The translations under genes were made by a program, and so were the position numbers. Below, piece by piece: positions 9,096 through 16,965 of a DNA stretch of 64,000 nucleotides. Position 1 is the stretch's first letter. Each line of letters begins with the position of its first letter. Origin of the DNA: Sulfurimonas sp. HSL-1656 (GTDB taxonomy: Bacteria > Campylobacterota > Campylobacteria > Campylobacterales > Sulfurimonadaceae); the NCBI RefSeq assembly GCF_039645585.1, contig NZ_CP147915.1, forward strand, positions 248,001-312,000, in the 5' to 3' direction. The notes under the pieces are model-generated. The model was given only the letters and a program-made list of their open reading frames with translations, made no database searches and was not told the origin of the DNA.

Positions 9096-10270
9096 AGGCC
9101 CGGCAGGCGCGGGATCTTCCCGAGCTTGGTGTGGCGGCAGTACCAGCCCCACCCCTTTTTCATCCAGTGCCCCAGGACCGGCATCGGCATCATAAAGGCT
9201 TTTTTGTCGTCGCGGAAGACGAAGCCCGCGCCGGTACCCGTATCCATGACGCAGAGGATGTTGAGGTGCTCCTGGTACCCTTTGCGTTCCGCTTTCCCGG
9301 CGTCCCGCGCGGCGATATTGAAGGCGATGTTCTTGGCCATGACCTCGGCCACGTGTCCCTGCTTGGCCCGCCACTCCGGACCCTCCAGCGCCGCGACGTC
9401 TCCGGCGGCGTAGACGTTGCTGACTTCGCCGTCGATGATGACTTCGCTGTAGTCATTGATGGCGACGAAGCCGGCTTCGTTGGTCGGGAGGTCGGACGCC
9501 TTGATGACGCGGTGTCCGTCCCCGGCGGGAATGAACATCGTGAAGTCTGATTCCAGTTTACTGTCGTCTTCGAAGACGATGCCGTCCTCTTCAAAACGCT
9601 TGATCTTTTTGCCGAAGTGTTTGTTCAGGTCGGCCCGCTCGAACATCATGTCCATCATGTTAAGGGCTTTCTCGCCCATCCGCGCGCCCGGTTTGGGCAT
9701 CGGGGCGAAAAAGGTCAGTTCGAAACGGTCGCGGATCCCCTTTTTCTTCAGGAGTTCGTGGAGGTTGAAAAAGAGCTCGAACCCGGGGCCGCCGCGTACG
9801 GCGGAGGTGTCTTTGGGGTTGCCCCCGAAGCCGAAGGCGACTTTGCCGCTTCCTTTGGCGACGAGGGCGTCGATCCGCTCCTTGATCCGCAGGGATTCGC
9901 GCGGGTCGCCGCAGATGGAGAGGGTGTTTTCGATCCCCGGGTGCTTCATCTTGTGCGCCCCGAGGGCGACGACGAGGTAATCATAATCGTCGATCACTTT
10001 GCCGGAGGCAAGGGTGACGCGGTTCGCCTTTACCTCGATTGATTCGACACCGTCCACGACCAGGGTAAAGCCGTGGGCATCCCGCAGCTCCTCCAGCGAC
10101 ACCTTGACATCGTCAAAGGAGGCCTCGCCCGTCGGGACCCAGATGGAGGTCGGATAGATGTAGAAATAATCCCGGTCGCTGACGAGCGTGACGTCATACC
10201 CTCTTTTGCGCAGATGCGCTGCCGTATCGACTCCTGCAAACCCGCCGCCAAGCACCAAAACCTTTTTCAT
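9092..10270 (-). CDS. FAD-dependent oxidoreductase of the sulfide:quinone reductase family, atypical cysteines
   Basis: A 392-residue flavoprotein resembling sulfide:quinone oxidoreductases and flavocytochrome c flavoproteins. It has an N-terminal dinucleotide-binding fold (VLGGGFAGVD, 6-15), the GDVAA motif of the second FAD contact (290-294), and a C-terminal amphipathic tail with a WGWYCRH segment suited to membrane association. Only three cysteines are present (120, 340, 378). At the position where SQRs carry a redox Cys ahead of the GPxxE motif, this protein reads SAVRGGPGFE, with Arg/Gly instead. Cys340 could be the second SQR cysteine. It may therefore oxidise another donor, or use a different sulfur chemistry. 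It is monocistronic, and its 3' end overlaps the GGDEF-EAL gene. Confidence 0.8.
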   Translation of the reverse strand: MKKVLVLGGGFAGVDTAAHLRKRGYDVTLVSDRDYFYIYPTSIWVPTGEASFDDVKVSLEELRDAHGFTLVVDGVESIEVKANRVTLASGKVIDDYDYLVVALGAHKMKHPGIENTLSICGDPRESLRIKERIDALVAKGSGKVAFGFGGNPKDTSAVRGGPGFELFFNLHELLKKKGIRDRFELTFFAPMPKPGARMGEKALNMMDMMFERADLNKHFGKKIKRFEEDGIVFEDDSKLESDFTMFIPAGDGHRVIKASDLPTNEAGFVAINDYSEVIIDGEVSNVYAAGDVAALEGPEWRAKQGHVAEVMAKNIAFNIAARDAGKAERKGYQEHLNILCVMDTGTGAGFVFRDDKKAFMMPMPVLGHWMKKGWGWYCRHTKLGKIPRLPGL

Positions 10271-10481
10271 CCTCTACTCCTATAAGCCAGTTTGATAATA
10301 ATCATAATACAATGACGATAAAACCAAAATAAAATGCTAATTTATTCGTCTTTTTTCATAGCAAAACGGCAATTCTGACTTTTTGCGAAGATTTTACCAA
10401 GTGCCGGAGAGGCGATTAACTACGGAGCGTGGGGCACGTTGAAGGAACACTTTGGCATTATTGGGGCAAAAAAGGATGATG

Positions 10482-11012
10482 ATGGCGAAGGAAGTTGCGC
10501 TCCTCGGGGGCGGGTGTTTTTGGTGCATCGAGGCGGTGTACCGCCGTGTCAAAGGGGTCAGCAGCGCCGTCAGCGGTTACGCGGGCGGCCAGATGGATAA
10601 TCCCGATTACCGTTCGGTCTGCAGCGGGACGACGGGCCATGCGGAAGTGGTCGAGGTTACCTTTGATCCCGACGTTATTTCGTTCGGGGAGATTCTCGAT
10701 ATCTTCTGGGTGATCCACGACCCGACGACGCTGAACCGCCAGGGGGCGGACATGGGGACCCAGTACCGCTCGGTGATCTACTATCACGACGATGCGCAGA
10801 AAGCGGAAGCCGAAGAGGCCATCGCGGAAGCGCAGGAAAGTTTTTCCGACCCGATCGTGACGGAACTCTCCCCGGCGCCGACCTTCTATCCGGCGGAAGT
10901 GTACCACCAGAACTATTTCAATCTTAACCCCGAGCAGGGCTACTGCCAGGCGGTGATCGCGCCGAAGGTACAGAAGTTTATGCGGACGTTCCGGGAGAAG
11001 CTCGATGTTTGA
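10482..11012 (+). CDS. msrA: Peptide-methionine (S)-S-oxide reductase
   Basis: Repairs methionine-S-sulfoxide in oxidised proteins. The signature GGGCFWCIEAVYRRVKGV, with the catalytic Cys in CFWC, opens the protein. GYAGGQMDNPDY, the E(V/A)V strand, and the later HDPTTLNRQGADMGTQYRS and YHQNYF segments are all diagnostic for MsrA. Three consecutive ATGs occur at 10476, 10479 and 10482; I use 10482, six bases after AAAAGG, giving 176 residues. A TTG further upstream (10452) with its own GAAGGA is a less likely alternative. The 3' end overlaps the next membrane-protein gene by eight bases. Confidence 0.95.
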   Translation: MAKEVALLGGGCFWCIEAVYRRVKGVSSAVSGYAGGQMDNPDYRSVCSGTTGHAEVVEVTFDPDVISFGEILDIFWVIHDPTTLNRQGADMGTQYRSVIYYHDDAQKAEAEEAIAEAQESFSDPIVTELSPAPTFYPAEVYHQNYFNLNPEQGYCQAVIAPKVQKFMRTFREKLDV

Positions 11013-11466
11013 GGCCGGTTTTCTGGGGACGCGGGCCCTCTGGTTCATGGATGTCGTTACCCTCTGGTTCGCGGCACTGCCGTTTCTGATGGGCGGGGCG
11101 ATCTATCTGGCCATGCGCAAACGTGAGCGTGCCCATAAACGCGCACAGACGCTCCTTTTTGCGGTCACGCTGGCCATGGTCGTACTCTTCGAGGTCGGCG
11201 TGCGCTTTACCGGCGGGTTCATCGCGTATGCGGAAGAGAGCGTGGTGGAGTTCTCTTCGCTGGCGGCGTTCCTCGCGGTCCACGTACTGATCGCCGTTGC
11301 TGCCGTGGCCGGGTGGGCATGGCTGCTGATCGACGCTTTGCGAAGCTACGGCAACAGTACGACCGTGGCCGCTACGCACAAACGCAACGGTATGGTTGTG
11401 TTTGCAGGGATGACCGTCACGTCGCTGATGGGCGTGGCGATCTACGGTATGCTCTTTATGCTCTAG
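11005..11466 (+). CDS. Uncharacterised four-helix membrane protein
   Basis: A 153-residue integral membrane protein with four hydrophobic stretches (about 14-36, 48-66, 85-110 and 127-150) separated by short charged loops such as RKRERAHKRA. A conserved-looking His in AVHVLIAV and the arrangement of helices recall small haem- or copper-site assembly membrane proteins of the DUF420 kind, but I cannot assign it. The start lies inside msrA and is likely translationally coupled. The next small membrane ORF begins three bases after its stop, so the three genes are probably one transcript. Confidence 0.7.
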   Translation: MFEAGFLGTRALWFMDVVTLWFAALPFLMGGAIYLAMRKRERAHKRAQTLLFAVTLAMVVLFEVGVRFTGGFIAYAEESVVEFSSLAAFLAVHVLIAVAAVAGWAWLLIDALRSYGNSTTVAATHKRNGMVVFAGMTVTSLMGVAIYGMLFML

Positions 11467-11468
11467 CG

Positions 11469-11642
11469 ATGTGTTTCGTCGTTTTCATCGTCGTCGGGGC
11501 GTTTGCCCTCTCTCTCTGGACGCACGGGCAGCTGCTTTACGCGGCGGCCGCCGGGACCGTCTCGCTCTTTTTTCTCTTTTTTTCGGTCCGGAAAATCATC
11601 AAAAACGGTCCCTGCCTTTTCGGCAAACGCAGAGACTGTTAG
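11469..11642 (+). CDS. Small membrane protein, unrecognised
   Basis: A possible 57-residue protein with two hydrophobic segments (about 2-17 and 21-38) and a basic C-terminal tail (RKIIKNGPCLFGKRRDC). The ATG is three bases after the previous stop, so translation could be re-initiated, although no separate Shine-Dalgarno is visible. It fills the space up to the convergent gene. It is supported only by position and membrane-protein composition. Confidence 0.5.
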   Translation: MCFVVFIVVGAFALSLWTHGQLLYAAAAGTVSLFFLFFSVRKIIKNGPCLFGKRRDC

Positions 11643-11645
11643 CCG

Positions 11646-11867
11646 TCAGAGCCGTCCCTGCTTGACGAGGGAGAGGACCATCGCCAATGAATAGCCGTCG
11701 TTTTCATATCCGTCCTCGATGCAGGATTCGCATTTGTTCCCCATTTCGCACTCGCTGTTATTGACCATCTCGTCCATGCTTTGCCAGCCGTGCTTTTTAA
11801 TGCACTCGGCGATCGTTTTCATATCCATCGAATTACAGATGCAGATCATACGGTCGGTATCGATCAT
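11646..11867 (-). CDS. BFD-like [2Fe-2S]-binding protein
   Basis: A 73-residue protein with four cysteines placed like a bacterioferritin-associated-ferredoxin domain: CIC at residues 9-11, a helical spacer, and CESC at about 43-46 (an additional Cys lies at about 37). In known members this domain binds a [2Fe-2S] cluster and helps release iron from ferritin or supports another redox partner. The ATG overlaps the hemD stop as ATGA, so expression is coupled to haem synthesis. A longer upstream reading would run through hemD in another frame and is discarded. A ferritin-like gene lies elsewhere in the window at 53737. Confidence 0.75.
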   Translation of the reverse strand: MIDTDRMICICNSMDMKTIAECIKKHGWQSMDEMVNNSECEMGNKCESCIEDGYENDGYSLAMVLSLVKQGRL

Positions 11868-12517
11868 GCTTGCTCCTTTGCCAGTTGTTTTGCGAGGGTA
11901 ATGCAGGACGCGACGGTCGGTTCGGGGGCGATATGCACCGTTCTGCCGGGAAGGCTGCTCTGCGTCGTACGGCCGATCGCGACGAGTGTCTGGGCCGGTG
12001 TCAGTGAAAAGCGGCTCTGGAAACATGCCAGGGCCGAGGGGGAGGTAAAGATCAGTACGCAGTCGTCGGGAATTGAGACGTCCAGTTTATCGGCCCGGCA
12101 GACGGTTTCATAGACCACGGCCTCTTCGACGGCGATCCCCTCCGAACGCAGCCGGGAAGCAAAATCCGATGCGACGGTTTTCGGACGGGCATAGAGCCAG
12201 CGCGAACGGGCGAAGCGTTCACGGATAAGGTCATAGAGCATCTCCCCGTACCCCTTGACCGTCTCGGCGACGGTACCGCCGAGCGCTACCGCGCGCTGCT
12301 GCGTCCCTTTGCCGACGCAGAGCACCGGCAGCGTTTTCCATTCCGGCGCGATCTTCTCAAGGGCGTCGACGCCGTTTTTCGAGGTAAAGATGATGCCGTC
12401 GATGCGCGAGAGATCGACTTTAGGCTGCAGCCATTCCGTTTCGAGGATCGGCAGATGGATAACGTCGGGATCTGTAGAAGGTGTTACGGAGAGAAGATAG
12501 ATGGGCCGTATTGTCAT
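11864..12517 (-). CDS. hemD: Uroporphyrinogen-III synthase
   Basis: Cyclises hydroxymethylbilane to uroporphyrinogen III, the branch point of haem and sirohaem synthesis. The 217-residue length is slightly short but within the range for this poorly conserved family. Recognisable parts are the IIFTSKNGVDAL strand-helix, LPVLCVGKGT, the hinge around YARPKTVASDF, and the C-terminal IFTSPSALACF and VAIGRTTQSSL segments. The start at 12517 follows a TATAAT box by six bases; the open frame continues 82 codons further upstream but that extension has no family character and crosses the promoter. It is followed by the overlapping BFD-like gene. Confidence 0.9.
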   Translation of the reverse strand: MTIRPIYLLSVTPSTDPDVIHLPILETEWLQPKVDLSRIDGIIFTSKNGVDALEKIAPEWKTLPVLCVGKGTQQRAVALGGTVAETVKGYGEMLYDLIRERFARSRWLYARPKTVASDFASRLRSEGIAVEEAVVYETVCRADKLDVSIPDDCVLIFTSPSALACFQSRFSLTPAQTLVAIGRTTQSSLPGRTVHIAPEPTVASCITLAKQLAKEQA

Positions 12518-12523
12518 AGAAGG

Positions 12524-12529
12524 ATTATA
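12524..12529 (-). promoter_or_regulatory. -10 box of a putative leaderless hemD transcript
   Basis: On the minus strand TATAAT is followed by six bases and the hemD ATG. No ribosome binding site fits in the gap. Confidence 0.6.
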
Positions 12530-12621
12530 ACCAACTCCCGGTGGATGACGGGAGAAGGAGACGCTTTGAATGAAGGTAGGGAAAGTATAGTAAAGAAAAG
12601 TTACTAAACTGTTAACGCTTT

Positions 12622-13044
12622 TTACTTTTTGGCGTTTGTTTGGCACGCCGGGCAGACACCCCGCAGCACGATGTCGCTGCTCTGGATGCTGTAGCCGCTG
12701 ACGGTTTCGGCGTGCGCCCTGATCTGCTCCGTATCGAAGGAAAAATCCTCGATCTTCCCGCATTCACTGCAGTGCAGGTGCAGGTGCGGCTCTTTGCGGA
12801 TCTCGAAAACACTCTTGCTCTCGGGGACTTTGACCTCTTCGAGGAGCCCGTTTTCCGTCATTATGGCAATATTCTTGTACACCGTCGCCAGCGAAACGTT
12901 CGGATACGCTTCTTTTACCTCCTGGTAAAGCATATCGATGTTCAGGTGGCCGAAGGTGTTGAGGCTTTCGACGATCTTGAGCCGCTGCGGGGTCACCTTG
13001 AGATGGTGGTTTCGCAGGTTCGTGGCTATGAGTTCTTTATTCAT
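12622..13044 (-). CDS. perR: Fur-family transcriptional repressor, PerR-like
   Basis: A 140-residue metal-dependent regulator. An N-terminal winged helix is visible (residues 10-75, with VTPQRLKIVESL and the recognition-helix region SLATVYKNIAIM). A dimerisation domain follows, with a His-rich HLHLHCSECGK and two CxxC zinc-binding pairs (CSEC near 93-96, CPAC near 132-135). The short N-terminus and the position next to a divergent haem peroxidase gene favour PerR over Fur. In Campylobacterota, PerR represses peroxide-defence genes until its iron site is oxidised. A TTTAAT box six bases ahead of ATG suggests a leaderless mRNA. Confidence 0.88.
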   Translation of the reverse strand: MNKELIATNLRNHHLKVTPQRLKIVESLNTFGHLNIDMLYQEVKEAYPNVSLATVYKNIAIMTENGLLEEVKVPESKSVFEIRKEPHLHLHCSECGKIEDFSFDTEQIRAHAETVSGYSIQSSDIVLRGVCPACQTNAKK

Positions 13045-13050
13045 AGTAGC

Positions 13051-13056
13051 ATTAAA
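13051..13056 (-). promoter_or_regulatory. -10-like box of the perR transcript
   Basis: TTTAAT on the minus strand ends six bases before the perR ATG. A TTCGAC hexamer lies 17 bases upstream (13074-13079). Confidence 0.45.
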
Positions 13057-13077
13057 GCACCAAAAAGGTAAAAGTCG

Positions 13078-13112
13078 AAATAATAGTAGAAGGAAGGCGG
13101 GGTTTATTATTT
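13078..13112. promoter_or_regulatory. Possible operator between perR and the peroxidase gene
   Basis: AAATAATA (13078-13085) and TATTATTT (13105-13112) form an eight-base inverted repeat with a 19-base gap. Its AT-rich arms resemble Fur/PerR boxes in composition, but the region is generally AT-rich, so chance is a fair explanation. Further downstream, CCTCTG (13197-13202) and CAGAGG (13211-13216) form a small hairpin in the peroxidase leader. Confidence 0.3.
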
Positions 13113-13236
13113 TCCATTAAGTAAGAGTAGTTTGTTTATTTAAGGAAAAAAATTATCGTTTACAGGTAGAATTTCCCCATTACATGAAATGAAGAGCCTC
13201 TGTTTTATCGCAGAGGATTTTATCAAAGGAGAGAAA

Positions 13237-14262
13237 ATGTTCAAAAAAATTGCGTTGACAGCATGTGTCCTGGTATCCGCCGTATCCGCGGAAACGCTGA
13301 CCGATCAGGCCAAAGCGATGGGCCTCGCCCCGATCCCGAAAAATACGTCCGAACTCTACAAGCTGATCGATAACCCGAAGAACCCGATGAATGCCCAGAA
13401 GGTCGAGCTCGGAAAGCAGCTCTTTTTCGATCCGCGTCTTTCAAAGAGCGAGATCATCAGCTGTAACACCTGCCACAACCTCGCCACCGGCGGTGTGGAC
13501 GGTGTACCTGCGGCGATCGGACACAACTGGGCGCACAACCCCCACCACCTGAACTCTCCGTCGGTCTACAACGCCGTATTCGCTGAAAAGCAGTTCTGGG
13601 ACGGACGCAGTCCGGACCTCGAAGACCAGGCGCAGGGACCGATGCAGGCAGCCCCGGAGATGGCGGCCAAACCTGAACATGTCGCCGCCGTCGTCAACTC
13701 GATCCCGGCATATGTCGCGGCATTCCGCCACGCCTACAATGACCAGGCGATGGTCCCGACCTTCAAGGACATCGCGGACGTCATCGCCTCCTTCGAACGC
13801 ACGCTGGTCACGCCGTCACGCTTCGACGAGTACCTGCGCGGCTGCGACAAAGCGCTTTCCAAAGAGGAGAAAGCCGGTCTGCAGACCTTCATTGACAAAG
13901 GGTGTGCAAGCTGTCACACAGGCGTCGCGGTCGGCGGCGGGATGCAGCCCTTCCCGCTGATGGGCAAGTTCAAGTATATGGGTGTGGGCGACTTCAAGGG
14001 CGATGCGAACGGCATGGTCAAGGTCCCGACACTGCGTAACGTCGAAGAGACGGCGCCTTACTTCCACAACGGTACGGTCTGGAGCCTCAAAGAGGCGATC
14101 AAGATCATGGGCGAGACCCAGCTCGGCGTGAAACTGACCGACAAAGAGACGGAGAGCATCGAGACCTTCCTCAAAGCCCTGACGGGTGAGAAACCGGTCG
14201 TCGAGTACCCGGTCCTGCCGGCCCGCACGGCCGAAACTCCGCTGCCGGATTCCGGCAAGTAA
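13237..14262 (+). CDS. ccpA: Di-haem cytochrome c peroxidase
   Basis: A periplasmic enzyme that reduces hydrogen peroxide to water with electrons from cytochrome c. The 341-residue precursor has an 18-residue signal peptide (cleavage near VSA-E). Two haem c sites are visible: CNTCH at 76-80 and CASCH at 223-227. Between them lie the QFWDGR segment and the TPSRFDEY loop typical of the family, and GKFKYMGVGDF follows. The ATG at 13237 has a strong Shine-Dalgarno (AAAGGAGAG); an in-frame ATG at 13189 would disrupt the signal peptide. It is divergent from perR, which suggests peroxide-responsive control, and is transcribed alone; the next gene is convergent, five bases away. Confidence 0.95.
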   Translation: MFKKIALTACVLVSAVSAETLTDQAKAMGLAPIPKNTSELYKLIDNPKNPMNAQKVELGKQLFFDPRLSKSEIISCNTCHNLATGGVDGVPAAIGHNWAHNPHHLNSPSVYNAVFAEKQFWDGRSPDLEDQAQGPMQAAPEMAAKPEHVAAVVNSIPAYVAAFRHAYNDQAMVPTFKDIADVIASFERTLVTPSRFDEYLRGCDKALSKEEKAGLQTFIDKGCASCHTGVAVGGGMQPFPLMGKFKYMGVGDFKGDANGMVKVPTLRNVEETAPYFHNGTVWSLKEAIKIMGETQLGVKLTDKETESIETFLKALTGEKPVVEYPVLPARTAETPLPDSGK

Positions 14263-14266
14263 CCCC

Positions 14267-14866
14267 CTAGCGGCCGGCCAGCGCCAGCCGCACCATCAAC
14301 TCCCCCTTCTCTTCATAGACATCAAGCTGCGCGTTGAGTGCAAGACGCCGTCTGCGGATAATCCCCTCCATCGTATGAAACACATGAAAATACTCCGGCG
14401 TGAACGGGGTCTGGATATAGCGCAGCCGTTTGGCGGCGGCCAGGGTCACGAGGGCGCCGACCGCACTGTAGTAGAGGCTTTTGTTGACGGTGCGCTGCAG
14501 CCGGTAGTCGCGCATCAGCATCAGGTTGGTGCGCAGCGCGGAGCGCGCTTCGGGTGAGCGTTGCAGAGCGCTCTCCGCCCGGCGGAGTTCGTCGTCCAGC
14601 ATGGCCGCTTTTTTGCGCTGCTGTTCCTCGGCCTCTGTCAGGGCCGTCGGGCAGTGCGACGCAATGATGCGAAGGAGCTCCTCGTCGCTGTAGTGATGCC
14701 GGTCGGGCGTATAGGTGTAGTTTTGCGACGAGGTGTAGTCATGGTCGAGGGCCCGCAGCAGAGAGACGGTCATGGGGATATAGAGGTATTTGTCCTCTTT
14801 CTTCCTGTCGAAGACAATGCCGCTGTGGGAGATGAGCGGTTTTGGGCCGGCGTAGGTTAATTGCAT
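14267..14866 (-). CDS. Uncharacterised 199-residue protein
   Basis: I do not recognise this protein. It has no signal peptide. The N-terminus has a strand-rich stretch (LTYAGPKPLISHSGIVFDRKKEDKY) with the look of a PilZ-like or RNA-binding strand pair. A long charged helical segment follows (about 77-115), and a hydrophobic helix around 130-145 (YYSAVGALVTLAAA) could be buried or membrane-associated. The start has a good AAGGAGAGAGG Shine-Dalgarno. It lies tail to tail with the peroxidase gene and upstream, on the same strand, is a thioredoxin-like gene 66 bases away. Confidence 0.7.
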   Translation of the reverse strand: MQLTYAGPKPLISHSGIVFDRKKEDKYLYIPMTVSLLRALDHDYTSSQNYTYTPDRHHYSDEELLRIIASHCPTALTEAEEQQRKKAAMLDDELRRAESALQRSPEARSALRTNLMLMRDYRLQRTVNKSLYYSAVGALVTLAAAKRLRYIQTPFTPEYFHVFHTMEGIIRRRRLALNAQLDVYEEKGELMVRLALAGR

Positions 14867-14932
14867 CCTCTCTCCTTGGAGCGCGTTGGCAGTAGTGTAC
14901 CACTCCTCGGTAACGGTTCGTGCTGCACGGCG

Positions 14933-15337
14933 CTACTGAAACCCGGGATTGTCGTCGATGACGCTGTGCAGGGTCTCCAGAAAGCGGGAGGGAGGTCTGC
15001 CTCCGACAACCTGCTCAATGATCTCGTCTTTTTCGGCATCGAGGAAGGTAAAAACAGGGCTGGCGGTGACCCGGTACTTCTTCGGGAGGCTCTCATGGTC
15101 GTTCCAGATATCGGCGGCGATAAAGTGGGCTTCGAGGTAGGCGGCGACGTCCGGGTCCGTGAAGACATCCTCACGCATGAAGCGGCGGACTTTGCACTGG
15201 GGTCGGGTCAGGAAGAGCATCAGCGGCTTGTGCGCCCTTTGCGCCGCCGCAACGGCCTCGTCATAACGGGTTAACCACGTGATATCGGCGTGCAGGGTGC
15301 CGAAAAAGAGGCATAGGGCAGAAAGCATCAGGCGCAT
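14933..15337 (-). CDS. Exported thioredoxin-fold protein with a single active-site cysteine
   Basis: A 134-residue protein with a signal peptide of about 17 residues (cleavage near LHA-D). A thioredoxin-like domain follows: KPLMLFLTRPQCKVRRF, then VFTDPDVAAYLEAHF, the cis-Pro segment VTASPVFTFLD, and a C-terminal helix. The usual CxxC is reduced to QCKVR, with only one Cys, so classical dithiol-disulfide exchange is unlikely. Thiol reduction with a partner, or a structural role, is possible. A TATAAT box at 15362-15367 with a GGAGGAG Shine-Dalgarno gives it its own leadered promoter downstream of the Bat operon end. Confidence 0.75.
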   Translation of the reverse strand: MRLMLSALCLFFGTLHADITWLTRYDEAVAAAQRAHKPLMLFLTRPQCKVRRFMREDVFTDPDVAAYLEAHFIAADIWNDHESLPKKYRVTASPVFTFLDAEKDEIIEQVVGGRPPSRFLETLHSVIDDNPGFQ

Positions 15338-15402
15338 GGAAAAGCTCCTCCGAAAACACCCATTATAGCAAAGGGCGCATCGCCGCGCTGTACAACTTTA
15401 CG

Positions 15403-16965
15403 TCAGATGAAGGTGACACCCTCCGGCGCGCTGCCGCTGAAATACGCCATCAGTGCTTGACGGTCGACGGCATGGTCCGTGCCGCGGTAGAGATTGGATT
15501 CCAGCAGTGTCAGGGCTGCATCAACCGCTTCGGCACTCCCTTTGAGCGGCAGGAGCAGTTCAAAGAGGGCGCGGTCGCTTTTGGCCGCTCTGATCCGCTT
15601 GGCCATCGGCGGGAGCTCTCTATTTCCCGGAAGGCGGTCGCGGCCGCGCAGCATCAGCAGCCAGAGTGAGAGGATGCCGGCGGCGGCCCCGGCGGCGAAG
15701 ATGCCCAGGGCTTCATAGAGGCCGAATCGTCCGTTCCCGGAAGCGGCCGGTTCCGCTGCCGTTGCAACAGGTATGGCGCTTTCGACATGGGGAGCCGCTT
15801 GGACCGCTGCCGCCGGCAACGCTGTCGCACCCTTGACCTTGATGAAATAGGAGTCGGTCTGCAGTCGTGCCGGCCGGGCCGTTTTCGCGTCGAAATAGCG
15901 GAACGCCTGCGGGGTGATGGTGAGGTCACGCTCGGGGATGATGGCGATGGTCTGGTCGAAGGTGCCGAAGTACCGGCCGTCTTTGAGCGTGCTTGTCGTT
16001 TTCGGGTCGTTGGCGTAGACGATGGCGTGTTCAAAGCGGGGTTCGAATTTGGGAATGTCCTCGACGTTGCCGTTGCCTTCGATATGGATATGGAAGTTGA
16101 CGGGCTTATTCGCATCTACGGTCGTTTTGTCGACGTCGGAGCGCATCGTGAAACGGCCGTAGACCTCAAGCCCTTCCGGCAGGGGCGAGACATGCAGGGT
16201 CGCCGGTTCGGAGTAGACTTTGCGGTACTGCATACGGGCGGAACCGAAAAAGGGGTCGTTGAAGAAGGGATCGTTCATCACCCCGCCGCGCTGGGCCGTG
16301 ACCCGGGTGCCGATCTGGGCGAAGATGGCGGGGATTTCAAGGTCGCCGCTTTGCTGCGGGAAGAGCAGGTAGCGGTAGGTCTGGGTGATGTACCCCGCGC
16401 TGTCGGCGGCACGTTCGGCCTGGGTATTGATGCGCTTGATCCAGAAGTGCTCGAGCGTCGGTTCGCTGATACGGATGTCGTCGATACGCTCCCCGGGAAG
16501 GTATTTGAAGACGAGGTCGAGTTCGACCGGTTCGCCGACATAGGCCTTCTCCTTGGAGAGGCGCAGGAGCATCTGCACCGGCGCTCCCTGCGGCGCGGCC
16601 TGGGGTGAGACGACCTTGACATGCAGGGGGAGGGTGTGCTCGACCGTGCCGTCAACGGTGACATCAATAGCGGGGATGGCGACATCCTCCGTCGGGGTAA
16701 AGACGAGCCGCTGTTCGATGGCGCGGGTCGTACGGCCGTTGATGATAGAGATATTCCTGCTCGTACCGCGGCTCTGGATGGGGTAGCCGGCGATCTCGGA
16801 CAGCGCCGGGAAGCGGATATCGTCCCCGGTGGCGCTGAGGGTCAGGGTGACCGGGTCGCCGCGGGTAACGGCGGGGTTGTCGACGGTGGCGGTCACCGCC
16901 GCAAACAGCGGCAGCCCTACGAGCAACAGTGCCAGGATCTTACCAAGGGGTCGTTTCGTCATCAT
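15403..16965 (-). CDS. batD: BatD family membrane-anchored protein
   Basis: A 520-residue exported protein with a signal peptide (about 1-22), tandem immunoglobulin-like beta domains (the first holding VTRGDPVTLTLSATGD), and one transmembrane helix (about 410-430, LGIFAAGAAAGILSLWLLML) before a cytoplasmic tail. This is the BatD (oxygen tolerance) architecture. In other bacteria Bat proteins act with MoxR ATPases and VWA proteins, probably as an envelope chaperone or assembly system; the client is not known. It is the last gene of the operon and overlaps the TPR gene by 26 bases. Confidence 0.85.
   Translation of the reverse strand: MMTKRPLGKILALLLVGLPLFAAVTATVDNPAVTRGDPVTLTLSATGDDIRFPALSEIAGYPIQSRGTSRNISIINGRTTRAIEQRLVFTPTEDVAIPAIDVTVDGTVEHTLPLHVKVVSPQAAPQGAPVQMLLRLSKEKAYVGEPVELDLVFKYLPGERIDDIRISEPTLEHFWIKRINTQAERAADSAGYITQTYRYLLFPQQSGDLEIPAIFAQIGTRVTAQRGGVMNDPFFNDPFFGSARMQYRKVYSEPATLHVSPLPEGLEVYGRFTMRSDVDKTTVDANKPVNFHIHIEGNGNVEDIPKFEPRFEHAIVYANDPKTTSTLKDGRYFGTFDQTIAIIPERDLTITPQAFRYFDAKTARPARLQTDSYFIKVKGATALPAAAVQAAPHVESAIPVATAAEPAASGNGRFGLYEALGIFAAGAAAGILSLWLLMLRGRDRLPGNRELPPMAKRIRAAKSDRALFELLLPLKGSAEAVDAALTLLESNLYRGTDHAVDRQALMAYFSGSAPEGVTFI

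Noticed and set aside
12518..12763. 82-residue N-terminal extension of hemD
   Set aside because: It crosses the promoter box at 12524-12529 and overlaps the perR gene; the sequence has no resemblance to the family.
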